Source: an uncultured Burkholderiales bacterium
Lineage (GTDB): Bacteria > Pseudomonadota > Gammaproteobacteria > Burkholderiales > Burkholderiaceae_C
Reading direction: 5' to 3'
NCBI GenBank assembly: GCA_903828695.1
Contig: CAIKNE010000126.1
Location: 1-64,000 of the forward strand
Length of the DNA stretch: 64,000 bases
In this document: piece after piece, positions 17,793-28,708 of the stretch
How positions within the stretch are numbered: the first letter of the stretch is position 1
Layout: the number at the start of each line of letters is the position of its first letter
Notes under the pieces: model-generated
What the model saw: only the letters and a program-made list of their open reading frames with translations
Told to the model about the DNA's origin: nothing
The model's database searches: none
Position numbers and translations under genes: made by a program

Positions 17793-19214
17793 ATGGGACG
17801 CACTCTTTACGACAAAATTTGGGACGAACATGTCGTCCACTCAGAGGAAGACGGAACTGCGGTTCTGTACATTGACCGTCATTTGATTCACGAAGTAACA
17901 AGCCCCCAAGCCTACGAAGGACTCAGAGTTGCGGGGCGAAAATTTTGGCGCCTCTCCTCCGTCGTTGCAACCGCGGACCACAACACACCCACAACAGGGT
18001 GGGAACACGGATACGACGGAATCACGGACCCTATTAGTAAAGAACAAGTAACGACACTTGATAAAAATATCAGTGAATTCGGAGCAGCCGCCTATTTCCC
18101 CTTTCTCTCCAGGCGTCAAGGAATTATTCATGTCATCGGGCCAGAAAACGGGGCTACGCTCCCCGGCATGACCGTGGTCTGCGGAGACTCTCACACCTCC
18201 ACGCACGGCGCTTTTGCTGCGCTTGCCCACGGGATTGGCACGAGCGAAGTTGAGCATGTGATGGCTACTCAAACATTGCTTGCCAAAAAAGCAAAGAATT
18301 TATTGATTCAAGTTGATGGGCAACTCCCCAAAGGTTGCACGGCCAAGGACATTGTTTTGGCTGTCATTGGCAAAATTGGTACCGCTGGCGGCACAGGCTA
18401 CACAATTGAGTTCGCGGGCTCTGCGATCCGCGCGCTGAGCATGGAAGGACGCATGACGGTCTGCAATATGGCTATTGAAGCCGGCGCTCGCGCAGGCCTT
18501 GTTGCAGTAGACGAGAAAACTATCGAGTACGTCAAAGGACGCCCCCTTGCTCCTGAGGGCGTCGCTTGGGATCAAGCCGTAACTTACTGGAAGACACTGC
18601 ACTCTGACCCAGGAGCTCACTTTGACAAGACCGTCACTCTAGATGCGAGCCTCATTCAGCCCCAAGTCACCTGGGGTACCTCACCCGAGATGGTCCTGTC
18701 AGTCAACGACAGCATTCCCGATCCAGACCGCGAACGCGATGACAATAAACGCGGAGCTATTGAGCGCGCCTTAATTTACATGGGATTGACGCCCGGTAAA
18801 AAAATCTCTGACATTACGATTGATAAAGTCTTTATCGGATCTTGCACGAATAGCCGAATTGAAGATATGCGAGAAGCCGCATATGTGATTAAAAAATTGG
18901 GTCAAAAGGTCTCACGCAATGTCAAACTTGCCATGATCGTTCCTGGTTCTGGACTTGTAAAGGAACAAGCAGAGAAGGAAGGTTTGGACAAAATTTTTAA
19001 AGCTGCAGGATTTGAGTGGCGTGAGCCTGGATGTTCGATGTGCTTGGCCATGAACGCTGACCGCCTTGAGCCAGGTGAGCGGTGTGCGTCCACGAGCAAT
19101 CGAAACTTCGAGGGCCGCCAAGGCGCGGGAGGACGAACTCATTTGGTGAGCCCTGCCATGGCTGCGGCTGCGGCGATACATGGACACTTTGTTGATATTC
19201 GACAGTACGCTTGA
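17793..19214 (+). CDS. leuC: 3-isopropylmalate dehydratase large subunit
   Basis: With LeuD, isomerises 2-isopropylmalate to 3-isopropylmalate in leucine synthesis. The ATG at 17793 (473 residues, [15 protein letters not shown]) has AGGA 11 bases upstream and matches the family start; an in-frame start 20 codons earlier would read through leader hairpins. Aconitase-fold marks are [29 protein letters not shown], the 4Fe-4S ligand Cys in [13 protein letters not shown] and the CSMCLAMN pair, and [11 protein letters not shown] near the C-terminus. It starts a compact leuCDB-asd run. Confidence 0.97.
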   Translation: MGRTLYDKIWDEHVVHSEEDGTAVLYIDRHLIHEVTSPQAYEGLRVAGRKFWRLSSVVATADHNTPTTGWEHGYDGITDPISKEQVTTLDKNISEFGAAAYFPFLSRRQGIIHVIGPENGATLPGMTVVCGDSHTSTHGAFAALAHGIGTSEVEHVMATQTLLAKKAKNLLIQVDGQLPKGCTAKDIVLAVIGKIGTAGGTGYTIEFAGSAIRALSMEGRMTVCNMAIEAGARAGLVAVDEKTIEYVKGRPLAPEGVAWDQAVTYWKTLHSDPGAHFDKTVTLDASLIQPQVTWGTSPEMVLSVNDSIPDPDRERDDNKRGAIERALIYMGLTPGKKISDITIDKVFIGSCTNSRIEDMREAAYVIKKLGQKVSRNVKLAMIVPGSGLVKEQAEKEGLDKIFKAAGFEWREPGCSMCLAMNADRLEPGERCASTSNRNFEGRQGAGGRTHLVSPAMAAAAAIHGHFVDIRQYA

Positions 19215-19268
19215 GCGAATAAAACAAGAGCACGTCTAAATTTAAACACGGATTAAGAGATACGCACT

Positions 19269-19931
19269 ATGCAAAAATTTACCGTACACAAAGGATTGGT
19301 CGCACCCATGGACCGTGAAAATGTCGATACTGACGCGATCATTCCAAAACAGTTTTTGAAGTCTATTCGCAAGACGGGTTTTGGTGTTAATTTATTTGAT
19401 GAGTGGCGTTACTTAGATCCTGGCTATCCAGGCCAAGACCCCAATAGTCGTAAACCCAACCCAGACTTTGTTCTGAATCTGCCTCGCTACAAAGGAGCAT
19501 CCATTTTGCTTGCTCGCAAAAACTTTGGGTGCGGCTCCTCTAGAGAACATGCACCTTGGGCATTGGATCAATACGGGTTTAGGTGTATTTTGGCGCCTAG
19601 TTATGCGGACATCTTCTTTAACAATAGTTTTAAGAATGGTCTGCTCCCCATCACTCTTTCAGAGGCAGTGATTGATCAACTGTTTCATGAGGCAGCTGCG
19701 TTCCCCGGTTTTCAGTTGACCATCGATTTGGAAGCTCAAATCATCGTTAAAGAACAAGGCGAGAGCATCCCCTTCAGCGTCGAGCCCTTTAGAAGATACT
19801 GTTTGTTAAATGGCTTTGATGATATTGGACTCACACTGCGACACGCAGACAAAATTCGCGCATTTGAGGCCGAACGCTTATCCACAAAACCGTGGCTGAC
19901 ACAAACAATGATCGAAGGAGTGCACAATTGA
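19269..19931 (+). CDS. leuD: 3-isopropylmalate dehydratase small subunit
   Basis: The swivelling-domain partner of LeuC. The 220 residues contain [18 protein letters not shown], the [16 protein letters not shown] loop that positions substrate, and the [19 protein letters not shown] segment. It follows leuC by 54 bases; I see no entericidin or other small gene in that gap, although some Burkholderiales carry one there. Its TGA overlaps the TTG start of leuB, pointing to translational coupling. Confidence 0.97.
   Translation: MQKFTVHKGLVAPMDRENVDTDAIIPKQFLKSIRKTGFGVNLFDEWRYLDPGYPGQDPNSRKPNPDFVLNLPRYKGASILLARKNFGCGSSREHAPWALDQYGFRCILAPSYADIFFNNSFKNGLLPITLSEAVIDQLFHEAAAFPGFQLTIDLEAQIIVKEQGESIPFSVEPFRRYCLLNGFDDIGLTLRHADKIRAFEAERLSTKPWLTQTMIEGVHN
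19915..19930 (+). promoter_or_regulatory. Ribosome binding site fixing a TTG start for leuB
   Basis: AAGGAG at 19915-19920 lies seven bases before TTG at 19928. That TTG overlaps the leuD stop (TTGA) and is followed at once by the conserved [13 protein letters not shown]. No ATG exists nearby in frame, so leuB very probably starts at TTG. Confidence 0.8.
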
Positions 19932-20998
19932 AAATAGCCGTTTTACCTGGGGACGGAATCGGTCCTGAGATCGTTGCAGAAGCTCTCAAAGTGCTCACTG
20001 TTTTAGATCTGAAACTCGAACTCGAACACGCAGACGTAGGAGGCGCTGCCTATGAGTCTAGTGGTCACCCCCTCCCACCTGCAACCTCACGCTTAGCAGA
20101 ACAAGCAGATGCGGTTCTGTTTGGAGCAGTTGGAGATTGGAAATACGACAATTTGGAGAGATCCTTGAGACCCGAGCAGGCCATTTTGGGACTGCGTAAG
20201 ACGCTCGGCCTGTACGCTAATTTCCGCCCAGCCATTTGTTATCCAGAGCTCACACACGCATCTAGCCTCAAGCCTGAGTTGATTGGTGGACTCGATATTT
20301 TAATCATCCGCGAGCTAACGGGAGATATCTATTTTGGTCAACCTAAAGGCAGGCGCAAAGCTATTGATGGCCCCTTCATTGGCGCTGAGGAAGGCTTTGA
20401 CACGATGCGGTACACCCGCCCGGAGATTGAGAGAATCATGCACACTGCTTTTAAAGCAGCTGAAAAAAGATCTAAACGTGTCACCAGCGTAGATAAATCC
20501 AATGTGCTCGAGACCTCACAACTTTGGCGCGATATTGCGACCCAAATTGGTAAGGAGTACCCCCACATTGCGTTGGATCACATGTATGTTGATAACGCAG
20601 CAATGCAACTTGTGAAGGAGCCAAAGAAGTTTGATGTGTTGGTGACTGGAAACATGTTTGGCGACATCTTATCCGATGAAGCTGCAATGCTCACGGGCTC
20701 TATTGGTATGTTGCCTTCCGCCTCATTGAACGCTAAGAACCAAGGACTTTATGAACCCAGTCACGGCAGTGCACCTGATATTGCTGGCAAAGGACTTGCG
20801 AACCCACTAGCCACTATATTATCTGCTGCAATGATGCTGCGTTTCTCGCTAAACTTACCCAACGAGGCACTGCGCATCGAGGGGGCAGTTCAAAAGGTAT
20901 TGGCAAGTGGGCTGCGCACCCCAGACATCTATTCAGAGGGCACGCAACGCGTGGGTACAGCTCAAATGGGAGACGCAGTTGTGGCTGCTCTCAAGTAA
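19928..20998 (+). CDS. leuB: 3-isopropylmalate dehydrogenase
   Basis: Oxidatively decarboxylates 3-isopropylmalate with NAD, the third leucine-specific step. From the TTG start it has 356 residues, the normal length. Seen: [19 protein letters not shown], substrate Arg positions in [29 protein letters not shown], the catalytic Lys region [11 protein letters not shown], the Asp metal ligands in [15 protein letters not shown], and the NAD-discriminating [18 protein letters not shown]. The start overlaps the leuD stop, so the two are coupled. asd follows after 57 bases. Confidence 0.97.
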   Translation: MKIAVLPGDGIGPEIVAEALKVLTVLDLKLELEHADVGGAAYESSGHPLPPATSRLAEQADAVLFGAVGDWKYDNLERSLRPEQAILGLRKTLGLYANFRPAICYPELTHASSLKPELIGGLDILIIRELTGDIYFGQPKGRRKAIDGPFIGAEEGFDTMRYTRPEIERIMHTAFKAAEKRSKRVTSVDKSNVLETSQLWRDIATQIGKEYPHIALDHMYVDNAAMQLVKEPKKFDVLVTGNMFGDILSDEAAMLTGSIGMLPSASLNAKNQGLYEPSHGSAPDIAGKGLANPLATILSAAMMLRFSLNLPNEALRIEGAVQKVLASGLRTPDIYSEGTQRVGTAQMGDAVVAALK

Positions 20999-21055
20999 CT
21001 TGATTAGCACTATTGGCTTGATAGGCAAAATTTTCAATTTAAAGGGATAAAGGGT

Positions 21056-22198
21056 ATGGCACGGATCTCAAATGTAGTCGGATTGGTTGGATGGCGTGGA
21101 ATGGTGGGGTCGGTTTTAATGGAACGCATGCAAGCACAAGGTGACTTTGCACTCATCGAGCCCATTTTCTTTACGACTTCCAATGTGGGCGGGCCTGCAC
21201 CTTCTTTTGCAAAAAACGAGACCAAACTTCTCGATGCAAAAGATATTCAAGCGCTCAGTAAATGTGACATCATCATCACCTGCCAAGGCGGAGACTACAC
21301 CAACGAGATATTCCCAAAACTACGCGCTGCCAACTGGCAAGGGCACTGGATTGACGCCGCATCATCACTTCGCATGAAAGACGATGCAATCATCATTTTG
21401 GATCCTGTTAACAAGACAGTCATAGACAAAGCCCTGCACTCGGGAGGCAAAAACTGGATTGGAGGCAACTGCACGGTGAGCTTGATGCTCATGGCAATGG
21501 GCTCTTTAATCAACAAAGGCTGGGTAGAGTGGATCAGCGCTATGACCTACCAGGCAGCCTCAGGTGCGGGAGCGCAAAACATGCGTGAGCTTTTAGAGCA
21601 AATGGGAGCCTTACACGACAGCGTTAAAGGTGAGTTAGCCAACCCATCCTCTGCAATTTTGGACATTGATCGTAAGGTCACGGAGACACTTCGCAGTAGC
21701 AGTTTTCCTAAATCCAACTTCAGAAACACTGCACTTGCGGGCAGTTTAATTCCTTGGATCGATGTGCCCTATGAAAACGGTCAAACTAAAGAGGAATGGA
21801 AAGGCGGAGCTGAGTGCAACAAAATCCTAGGCCTACCGCCCTTTAGATCTGCGGGAAGTATTCCCATTGACGGACTTTGCGTTCGAATTGGCGCAATGCG
21901 TTGTCACTCACAGGGTTTGACCATCAAGCTCAAAAAGAATATCCCTCTCCAAGACATTGAGGCTACTCTTGCCGCAGGCAACAATTGGGTTAAAGTGATC
22001 CCCAATGTGCGAGAAATATCCGAGCAAGAGCTCACCCCAGCAGCAGTGACTGGTACTTTAAGCGTCCCCGTTGGACGCCTGCATAAACTCGCAATGGGGG
22101 ATGACTTTTTGGGCGCATTCACCGTTGGTGACCAACTTCTTTGGGGTGCAGCAGAGCCCCTGAGAAGGATGTTGAGAATCCTCCTTGAAGAAATCTGA
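21056..22198 (+). CDS. asd: Aspartate-semialdehyde dehydrogenase
   Basis: Reduces aspartyl phosphate to aspartate semialdehyde for lysine, threonine, methionine and diaminopimelate. The 380 residues begin [19 protein letters not shown] (NADP-binding), include FFTTSNVGG, catalytic Cys 139 in [29 protein letters not shown], and the substrate Arg/His region [13 protein letters not shown]. Length and motifs match the gram-negative Asd subtype. AGGGATAAAGGGT precedes the ATG. Its place between leuB and fimV is common in Burkholderiales. Confidence 0.97.
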   Translation: MARISNVVGLVGWRGMVGSVLMERMQAQGDFALIEPIFFTTSNVGGPAPSFAKNETKLLDAKDIQALSKCDIIITCQGGDYTNEIFPKLRAANWQGHWIDAASSLRMKDDAIIILDPVNKTVIDKALHSGGKNWIGGNCTVSLMLMAMGSLINKGWVEWISAMTYQAASGAGAQNMRELLEQMGALHDSVKGELANPSSAILDIDRKVTETLRSSSFPKSNFRNTALAGSLIPWIDVPYENGQTKEEWKGGAECNKILGLPPFRSAGSIPIDGLCVRIGAMRCHSQGLTIKLKKNIPLQDIEATLAAGNNWVKVIPNVREISEQELTPAAVTGTLSVPVGRLHKLAMGDDFLGAFTVGDQLLWGAAEPLRRMLRILLEEI

Positions 22199-22252
22199 TT
22201 AGCTCCTCCAAATTTCGGTCTTTTTCTTGGTTTTTTGTTGCAAAATCAAGTA

Positions 22253-22281
22253 TTTACACCCAACACGGTAAGCTGTAGATT
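22253..22281 (+). promoter_or_regulatory. Sigma-70-type promoter for fimV
   Basis: TTTACA at 22253-22258 and TAGATT at 22276-22281 are separated by exactly 17 bases (5/6 and 4/6 matches to consensus). The pair lies 30 bases before the fimV start, so transcription would begin only about 20-25 bases ahead of the coding region. Confidence 0.5.
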
Positions 22282-22311
22282 ATGATGACGTCTTGACTTT
22301 ATTGATTCGTA

Positions 22312-24036
22312 ATGGCACCTATGGTTTCTACCTTCAAAATCATCCGTTTACATCCCGTCCTCACCCAGTGCGCAAGGGGTGTACTCCTAAGCCTTTGTTT
22401 GCTAGGCGTAACTGACTCCAATGCTGTTACCCTTAACCGTCCCTTGATTCAATCCGTGGTGGGTGAACCCCTTGCAGTAGAGATCAGCCTGAGCAACATC
22501 AGTGATGAAGAGTTGGTGGATTTGCAAGCCAGTTTGGCGGACTTCTCAGTTTATAAAGCCAACGGTATCCCAGTCAATACGGCACTAGAGGATGCAAAAC
22601 TCGAACTCATTACACGCGAGGACACCACTAAATTTATAAAAATTACTGGCGTTCATCCCGTCTCTGACCCCTACGTTGAGGTAGAGGTGGATTTGAAATG
22701 GGCAACGGGCAGTATTCTCAGAAACTTTGGTTTGTTCTTGGGGACACAATCCATTAATGCAGACTCCAAAACGATCCAAACTCCCCATCCTGTTGATGCA
22801 CAAATTATTGAGGTAAAGACAGGAGATACGGCGGGCAAGATTGCTTTGCAAAACATGGACAAGAGCCAACTCTCGTTGGATCAAATGTTGGTTGCACTGC
22901 TTAATAGCAATCCGGACGCATTTATCCAAAAAAATGTAAACCTCGTCAAAGCAGGTGCTTCACTCAAAATCCCATCCATTGATGAGGCCCTCGCTGTTGA
23001 GACAGACAAGGCGCATTCTGAGGTGGTTTTGCAGGCCAAGGCATTCGCGAGTTACAGATCTAATTTAGCCGCTCACCTACCCCAAGGCGAACTCCAAAAG
23101 TCTGAGAAATCCGTCACAGGCAAAGTCAGTGGTAAGGTGAAAGATGCTTTATCCGCGCCTAAGGATCAACTCAAACTCAGTTCACCCGAGGTGCAATCGA
23201 ATACGACAGAATTGCCCAATGAAGAAAAAATTGCACAACAAAAGCAAGCTGAAGTTAATACTGACCGTCGTCAAGACTTGATTCAAAACATCGAAGACTT
23301 ATCCAAGCTCGCCCAGGGCGCGGGACTCCAGGTAAAGGATGGAATGCTCTCAGGATTGCCTGACTTGGCAAAAATCAATAACCTCGACGATCTTCGCGTT
23401 TGGATCAATGATAATTTCGAGCTCGTCTATGTCAGCTCATTTGTGTTGGGCTGTATTTTCTTGTTGTGGATCTGGATTCGGATCACCAAGGAGCCCAAGA
23501 AAGCAGCCAAAGATCAGGTAACCCCCGACCAAGAGGGCACGCCACCATCCTTTGGGCCCCTCGCCGATGAGCTCTCAAGCTCACCCGTCTTTGCGCCGCT
23601 ACCTGAGCAATCCATTCAAGACCTTACATACGAGGATGTAGCGCACGCGGGCACACCTCACTTGGGCTCTGCAAACCCAAACTCGCCCCATACCCAACCC
23701 ATCTCCTTTGATTTTGATCTGAACATTTCCTCGGATCCACCTAACGAGGCGTTTACGCGCCAAGCTGCTAGCCCAGTTTTGACGCCGATATCGCCCTCAA
23801 CGAACGCACCCCCTGCTCACACGCAATCCACCTCTAAAGCAAGTGCACCCACAAACGACCAAAGTGGCAATAGCGCTGAACAAGAGGACCCCTTTAGAGT
23901 TCGCTTAGATCTAGCTGAGGAGCTTTGGAAACTCGGGCAAAAACATACCGGACGCGCTCTTGCTCAAGAAGTGGCTGAACAAGCCAATGAGCACATGCAA
24001 GAGATAGCCAAGCGTTGGCTCTCCGAGCACCCCTAA
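22312..24036 (+). CDS. fimV: FimV/TspA-family peptidoglycan-binding protein
   Basis: A polar inner-membrane scaffold protein associated with type IV pili, twitching and polarity in related bacteria. The 574 residues show: a signal peptide (GVLLSLCLLGVTDSNA), the FimV N-terminal beta domain (LNRPLIQSVVGEPLAVEISL to about residue 150), a LysM-like segment (EVKTGDTAGKIAL to LKIPSIDEA, about residues 165-225), a helical linker, one membrane helix (YVSSFVLGCIFLLWIWI, near 375-391), a Pro/Ser-rich acidic cytoplasmic region, and the FimV C-terminal helical motif (VRLDLAEELWKLGQKHTGRA). It is clearly shorter than the 900-residue Pseudomonas protein, mostly through a short cytoplasmic part. ATG at 22321 is an alternative start. 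truA follows after five bases. Confidence 0.9.
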   Translation: MAPMVSTFKIIRLHPVLTQCARGVLLSLCLLGVTDSNAVTLNRPLIQSVVGEPLAVEISLSNISDEELVDLQASLADFSVYKANGIPVNTALEDAKLELITREDTTKFIKITGVHPVSDPYVEVEVDLKWATGSILRNFGLFLGTQSINADSKTIQTPHPVDAQIIEVKTGDTAGKIALQNMDKSQLSLDQMLVALLNSNPDAFIQKNVNLVKAGASLKIPSIDEALAVETDKAHSEVVLQAKAFASYRSNLAAHLPQGELQKSEKSVTGKVSGKVKDALSAPKDQLKLSSPEVQSNTTELPNEEKIAQQKQAEVNTDRRQDLIQNIEDLSKLAQGAGLQVKDGMLSGLPDLAKINNLDDLRVWINDNFELVYVSSFVLGCIFLLWIWIRITKEPKKAAKDQVTPDQEGTPPSFGPLADELSSSPVFAPLPEQSIQDLTYEDVAHAGTPHLGSANPNSPHTQPISFDFDLNISSDPPNEAFTRQAASPVLTPISPSTNAPPAHTQSTSKASAPTNDQSGNSAEQEDPFRVRLDLAEELWKLGQKHTGRALAQEVAEQANEHMQEIAKRWLSEHP

Positions 24037-24041
24037 ATAAA

Positions 24042-24869
24042 ATGCGTATTGCCCTTGGCCTGAGTTATTTCGGGCGTGCTTATGAGGGCTGGCAAAGTCA
24101 GCTGAGTGGTCAGACCATTCAAGACAAGTTGGAGGCTGCACTATTGGCTTTCACCCAACATCCGATCCGCTCGCACTGTGCCGGGAGAACGGACGCCAAA
24201 GTGCACGCTTTAATGCAAGTAGTCCATTTTGACTCTCCTGTAGCCCGGGACAATGCGTCTTGGGTCAGAGGTCTCAACAGCTTTTTACCTGAAGACATTG
24301 GAATTCAATGGGCTGTGCAAGTTGAGGATGCTTTTGATGCCCGCAAATGTGCTATTTCTCGCAAATACATTTACATACTTTTAGAATCTAGCGTTCGCCC
24401 TAGCCTAGAGACGGGTCGGGTTGGGTGGAGCTTTAAGCCACTCAATGCAGCGTTGATGAGACAAGGAGCAGAGCATCTTTTAGGGACCCACGACTTCAGC
24501 TCCTTTAGAGCCGCAGCATGTCAGGCATTGACTCCAGTTAAAACATTGAACTCGATTAAAATTGAACGCACCCGAAGTCAAACACACTCCAAAGACCAAG
24601 TCGACGCGGCCACTGAGACGGGTTACTGGCGCTTTGAATTTGAGGGTAATGCGTTCTTACACCATATGATTCGAAACATCATGGGGTGTTTGATCTACAT
24701 TGGACAAGGCAAACACCCACCGAATTGGATATTTGACGTGTTGCAAGCGAAAAGCAGGGACGCTGCAGCGCCGACCTTCCCCGCAGAGGGACTTTATTTT
24801 GCAGGTCCCCAGTATGATCCCAAGTGGAACATACCGAGACAAACACCTACATTCAACTTTTTACCTTGA
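24042..24869 (+). CDS. truA: tRNA pseudouridine(38-40) synthase
   Basis: Makes pseudouridine at positions 38-40 of the tRNA anticodon stem. The ATG at 24042 gives 275 residues (MRIALGLSYFGRAYEGWQ); an in-frame start inside fimV is not needed. The catalytic Asp lies in SHCAGRTDAKVHALMQVVHF; other family segments are ARKCAISRKYIYILL, GTHDFSSFRAAACQA and GNAFLHHMIRNIMGCLIYIG. Its TGA overlaps the ATG of trpF (TGATG), so the two are translationally coupled. Confidence 0.95.
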   Translation: MRIALGLSYFGRAYEGWQSQLSGQTIQDKLEAALLAFTQHPIRSHCAGRTDAKVHALMQVVHFDSPVARDNASWVRGLNSFLPEDIGIQWAVQVEDAFDARKCAISRKYIYILLESSVRPSLETGRVGWSFKPLNAALMRQGAEHLLGTHDFSSFRAAACQALTPVKTLNSIKIERTRSQTHSKDQVDAATETGYWRFEFEGNAFLHHMIRNIMGCLIYIGQGKHPPNWIFDVLQAKSRDAAAPTFPAEGLYFAGPQYDPKWNIPRQTPTFNFLP

Positions 24870-25528
24870 TGAATTTAAATACTTGCATCAAAATATGTGG
24901 TCTCACGCGAGAAGAGGACGTAGACGCTGCGCTGGAACAAGGGGTCAGCGCTATTGGGTTTGTTCAATATCCTGAGAGTCCTCGCTACATCAGCCCCAAA
25001 CGAGCGGGCGAATTGGCGCGCCGCTTGCCCGCCTTTGTCAATCCAGTGCTTTTATTTGTCAACGCGGATTTCAACACCATCCAAAATGCAATCGACATGG
25101 TGCCTGGGGCTTGGCTACAGTTTCACGGCGACGAGAGTCCAGAGTTTTGTCACGAAACGGCCCTTCGCCTTCGTGCGCCGTGGATTCGCGCCGTCAGAAT
25201 TCCAGCAGATCAAAGCGAAACCCCCTTTGACCTATTAAAATATGCTTTGGATTACAAATTAGCCCAGGCGCTGCTACTAGATGCACATGTACAAGGTTAC
25301 GGCGGGGGCGGTAAGGCATTTGATTGGTCACACATTACTCAAAACGTAAACGCTCACCTCGTCTTGTCTGGTGGACTCACACCTGCAAATGTGGCAAGTG
25401 GCATCGCTCACTTTAAGCCACTTGGGCTCTCACTCGGCGTGGATGTGAGCTCAGGCGTAGAGATTGACAAGGGCATCAAAGATGCTCAAAAGATTAAAGA
25501 ATTTGTAAGCGCTGTTAGACATGCCTAG
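24869..25528 (+). CDS. trpF: Phosphoribosylanthranilate isomerase
   Basis: Third step of tryptophan synthesis (Amadori rearrangement of phosphoribosyl-anthranilate). The ATG at 24869 overlaps the truA stop and yields 219 residues. Family marks are the catalytic Cys in CIKICGLTREEDVDAAL, GAWLQFHGDESPEFC, the catalytic Asp in LLLDAHVQGYGGGGKAFDW and the phosphate-binding LSGGLTPANV, ending in GVDVSSGVEIDKGIKD. It is a stand-alone TrpF, not fused to TrpC, and is set apart from trpBA by about 180 bases that carry a likely promoter. Confidence 0.96.
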   Translation: MNLNTCIKICGLTREEDVDAALEQGVSAIGFVQYPESPRYISPKRAGELARRLPAFVNPVLLFVNADFNTIQNAIDMVPGAWLQFHGDESPEFCHETALRLRAPWIRAVRIPADQSETPFDLLKYALDYKLAQALLLDAHVQGYGGGGKAFDWSHITQNVNAHLVLSGGLTPANVASGIAHFKPLGLSLGVDVSSGVEIDKGIKDAQKIKEFVSAVRHA

Positions 25529-25639
25529 GGAAATCATATCTGTACGGGTTAATGAATCCATCTAACTCTCGTCCTTTGTGAACTCCAGTGCCCTAATGTC
25601 TAATTGCTCCCCCCGAGAAGTAAGCGGTGTATCTGTAAG

Positions 25640-25689
25640 TTGTTGAGATGCATCGCAAATACTAAAAATTTAGACGCTTTTTAAAAAGC
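25640..25689 (+). promoter_or_regulatory. Putative trpB promoter with a 14-bp palindrome
   Basis: TTGTTG at 25640-25645 and TAAAAA at 25663-25668 with a 17-base spacer form a plausible promoter. Directly downstream lies GCTTTTTAAAAAGC (25676-25689), a perfect palindrome 18 bases before the trpB ATG and overlapping the expected transcription start. It could be an operator or simply an AT-rich symmetric sequence. No TrpI-type regulator gene is present in the window. Confidence 0.35.
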
Positions 25690-25707
25690 TTAATTAGGAA
25701 TTCAAAC

Positions 25708-26979
25708 ATGTATGAATATCAACAGCCCGATCTGAGTGGGCACTTTGGCAAATACGGCGGCAGCTTCGTGAGCGAGACGCTAACGCACGCCATTGATGAG
25801 CTCAAGGCAGCGTACGAAAGATACCATAATGAACCGGAATTTTTACGAGAGTTTCACTACGAGTTAAAGCATTTCGTTGGCCGACCCTCCCCCATCTACC
25901 ACGCTGCGCGCATGAGTCGCGAATTGGGCGGAGCACAAATCTATTTAAAGCGTGAGGATTTAAATCACACCGGCGCCCATAAAATCAACAACACTATTGG
26001 TCAAGCCATGCTGGCCAAAAGAATGGGCAAGCCCCGTGTTATTGCTGAAACAGGTGCAGGGCAACACGGTGTCGCTACGGCAACCATCTGTGCCCGTTAC
26101 GGCTTAGAGTGTGTGGTCTACATGGGCAGCGAGGACGTTAAGCGTCAAAGCCCAAATGTATACAGAATGAAACTCCTCGGCGCAACAGTAGTCCCCGTCA
26201 GCAGTGGCAGTCGAACTCTAAAAGACGCTTTGAATGAAGCGCTTAGGGACTGGGTCACGAATGTCGAGAATACTTTTTATATCATTGGTACTGTCGCTGG
26301 TCCACACCCCTATCCTATGATGGTGAGAGATTTCCAAAGCGTGATCGGCAAAGAGTGTATTGAGCAAATGCCCTTAATGCACTTTGGCTCACAACCTGAT
26401 GCGGTGATCGCTTGCGTGGGCGGAGGCAGCAATGCGATGGGGATTTTTCACCCCTACATAGGCTATGAAAATACCCAGTTGATCGGGGTTGAGGCCACTG
26501 GAGAAGGACTGGAGAGCGGGAAACACTCGGCCTCCTTGCAAAAAGGATCCCCCGGTGTATTGCACGGCAACCGCACCTACATTTTGCAAGACGAAAGGGG
26601 TCAAATTACAGTGACCCACAGCATCAGTGCTGGCCTGGATTACCCAGGCGTTGGACCCGAGCACGCCTACCTAAAAGATATCGGACGCGCTCAGTATGTC
26701 GGGGCCACCGATGCACAGGCCTTGCACGCCTTTCATTACCTGTGTCGCACTGAGGGCATTATTCCTGCACTCGAATCGAGTCATGCAATTGCTTATGCCA
26801 TGGAGCTCGCACCGTCCATGAAGCCAACGCAGTCGATACTCGTGAATCTGTCAGGGCGCGGAGACAAAGACATTGGAACGGTTGCAGATTTGAGTAACGC
26901 AGATTTTTATTGTCGCCCCAGCTGTCAAGGGCAAGGCGTCAAAGGTGGCACAACGCCGATTCACTTTGAGAAAAAATAA
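25708..26979 (+). CDS. trpB: Tryptophan synthase beta chain
   Basis: Condenses indole with serine using pyridoxal phosphate. The 423 residues include [13 protein letters not shown], the PLP Lys 92 in [27 protein letters not shown], the phosphate-cup [13 protein letters not shown] and the [13 protein letters not shown] segment, then LSGRGDKDI near the end. The C-terminal tail after that (about 40 residues, with two Cys) is a little longer than in E. coli TrpB (397 residues). AGGA lies ten bases upstream of the ATG. trpA starts three bases after the stop. Confidence 0.97.
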   Translation: MYEYQQPDLSGHFGKYGGSFVSETLTHAIDELKAAYERYHNEPEFLREFHYELKHFVGRPSPIYHAARMSRELGGAQIYLKREDLNHTGAHKINNTIGQAMLAKRMGKPRVIAETGAGQHGVATATICARYGLECVVYMGSEDVKRQSPNVYRMKLLGATVVPVSSGSRTLKDALNEALRDWVTNVENTFYIIGTVAGPHPYPMMVRDFQSVIGKECIEQMPLMHFGSQPDAVIACVGGGSNAMGIFHPYIGYENTQLIGVEATGEGLESGKHSASLQKGSPGVLHGNRTYILQDERGQITVTHSISAGLDYPGVGPEHAYLKDIGRAQYVGATDAQALHAFHYLCRTEGIIPALESSHAIAYAMELAPSMKPTQSILVNLSGRGDKDIGTVADLSNADFYCRPSCQGQGVKGGTTPIHFEKK

Positions 26980-26982
26980 TAA

Positions 26983-27798
26983 ATGAGCCGCATTCAACAT
27001 ACATTCAAAACGCTTGAGTCCTCAGGCAAAAAAGCACTCATCCCCTACCTCATGACGGGCTTTCCCAGCCTCCAAGCAACCCAAGGTCTGCTGGAGGGGT
27101 TGGTAGAAGGTGGGGCAGATATATTGGAGTTGGGTATCCCCTTTAGTGACCCCATGGCTGATGGCCCCGTCATTCAAAAAGCTGCAGAGCTCGCTATTGC
27201 AAACCAGGTGGGTCTGCAAGAGGTGCTGGGTGTTGTTAAAACCTTTAGGGAGAAAAATAACACAACGCCTGTTGTATTGATGGGTTACGCCAATCCCATT
27301 GAAAAATACGACTTACAGCATGGTCAAAATGCATTCGTCTCCCATGCACACGCGTGCGGTGTGGACGGGGTTTTGATTGTTGATTACCCACCCAACGAAT
27401 GCGTAGAGTTTGCAGCCCAGCTCAAACAAAGATCCATGGATCTTATCTTCTTACTGGCGCCGACCAGCACTGAGACAAGAATTAGGGAGGTTGCAGCTGT
27501 TGCGTCCGGGTACGTTTACTATGTATCCTTAAAGGGTGTAACGGGAGCAGGCAATCTAAATACCGACGAAGTCCGGGATATGCTCCCTAAAATTAGAAAG
27601 CATGTTCATATTCCGGTGGGCGTAGGGTTTGGGATCAGAGACCCTCAAACTGCACAAACCGTTAGCCGCGTCGCTGACGCAGTTGTGATTGGTTCTCGTT
27701 TGATTGATTTGATCAAAGACTCCACTCTCCTGAGCGGTCCCCAAATTGCAAGAACGTTTATGGCAAGCATTAGAGCTGCTATGGATCAAAAGATTTAA
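26983..27798 (+). CDS. trpA: Tryptophan synthase alpha chain
   Basis: Cleaves indole-3-glycerol phosphate to indole, which is channelled to TrpB. The 271-residue TIM barrel shows catalytic Glu 49 ([10 protein letters not shown]) and Asp 60 ([10 protein letters not shown]), the same numbering as E. coli. The [14 protein letters not shown] strand, the [11 protein letters not shown] loop and the phosphate-binding VGFGIRDP and [10 protein letters not shown] segments are also seen. It lies immediately downstream of trpB and 10 bases upstream of accD, so the trp and fatty-acid genes share a transcript. Confidence 0.97.
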   Translation: MSRIQHTFKTLESSGKKALIPYLMTGFPSLQATQGLLEGLVEGGADILELGIPFSDPMADGPVIQKAAELAIANQVGLQEVLGVVKTFREKNNTTPVVLMGYANPIEKYDLQHGQNAFVSHAHACGVDGVLIVDYPPNECVEFAAQLKQRSMDLIFLLAPTSTETRIREVAAVASGYVYYVSLKGVTGAGNLNTDEVRDMLPKIRKHVHIPVGVGFGIRDPQTAQTVSRVADAVVIGSRLIDLIKDSTLLSGPQIARTFMASIRAAMDQKI

Positions 27799-27808
27799 GG
27801 AGTGCACC

Positions 27809-28684
27809 ATGAGTTGGCTAGAAAAACTTCTTCCCCCCAAAATCCAGCAAACCGATCCTGCAGACAGGAGGAGCGTTCCAGAGGGACTTTGGGTCAAATG
27901 CCCGAGTTGCGAGACGGTGCTTTACAACGCAGATTTGGAAGAGAATTTAAATGTATGCCCCAAGTGTTCCCATCATCACAGAATCTCTGCGCGCATACGC
28001 TTAAATTATTTCTTAGATCCAGAAGGTCGCTATGAGATAGGACAGGAGGTGGTGCCTGTAGATCCGCTCAAATTCAAGGACTCTAGAAAATACCCCGAAC
28101 GAATTAAAGAAGCGATGGCCAATACCGGTGAGACGGATGCGCTGGTCGTGATGGGCGGCTCTATTCACAGTATCAACGTCGTCGCGGCTTGCTTTGAGTT
28201 TGATTTCATGGGCGGCAGTATGGGCTCCGTTGTTGGGGAGCGTTTCGTGCGCGGAGTGCACACCGCCATTGAACAAAAAGTCCCCTTTATTTGCTTCACG
28301 GCAACCGGGGGAGCGCGCATGCAAGAGGGGCTCCTCTCGCTCATGCAAATGGCAAAGACCAATGCATCACTCACACGACTTGCCAAGAAAGGTTTACCCT
28401 TCATCAGCGTCCTGACAGATCCAACCATGGGCGGCGTATCTGCTGGGTTTGCGTTCATGGGCGATGTCGTCATCGCTGAACCCAAGGCTTTGATCGGATT
28501 TGCAGGGCCACGCGTCATCGAGAGCACTGTTCGAGTCACGCTACCCGAGGGTTTCCAACGCTCTGAGTTCTTGCAACTCAAGGGGGCTGTAGATTTTATT
28601 TGCGATAGACGAGAACTCAAGAGGAGTATTGCCGATACGTGTGCAATGCTACTCAAACAACCTGCAGACGCGGTCAGCACCTAA
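27809..28684 (+). CDS. accD: Acetyl-CoA carboxylase carboxyltransferase subunit beta
   Basis: Transfers carboxyl from biotin carrier protein to acetyl-CoA, giving malonyl-CoA for fatty acid synthesis. The ATG at 27809 has AAGGAG seven bases upstream and gives 291 residues ([15 protein letters not shown]). The N-terminal zinc ribbon has Cys 31/34/50/53 (CPSCETV, VCPKC), followed by a crotonase-fold domain with [38 protein letters not shown] and [12 protein letters not shown]. In related genomes folC often follows accD; here lysS does. Confidence 0.96.
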   Translation: MSWLEKLLPPKIQQTDPADRRSVPEGLWVKCPSCETVLYNADLEENLNVCPKCSHHHRISARIRLNYFLDPEGRYEIGQEVVPVDPLKFKDSRKYPERIKEAMANTGETDALVVMGGSIHSINVVAACFEFDFMGGSMGSVVGERFVRGVHTAIEQKVPFICFTATGGARMQEGLLSLMQMAKTNASLTRLAKKGLPFISVLTDPTMGGVSAGFAFMGDVVIAEPKALIGFAGPRVIESTVRVTLPEGFQRSEFLQLKGAVDFICDRRELKRSIADTCAMLLKQPADAVST

Positions 28685-28708
28685 TAACCTAACAAAAAGA
28701 TCTATAAA

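Noticed and set aside
28165..28680. 171-codon antisense ORF over accD
   Set aside because: accD is fully explained on the plus strand; the antisense frame has no ribosome site, is Met/Ser-rich shadow sequence and resembles nothing known.
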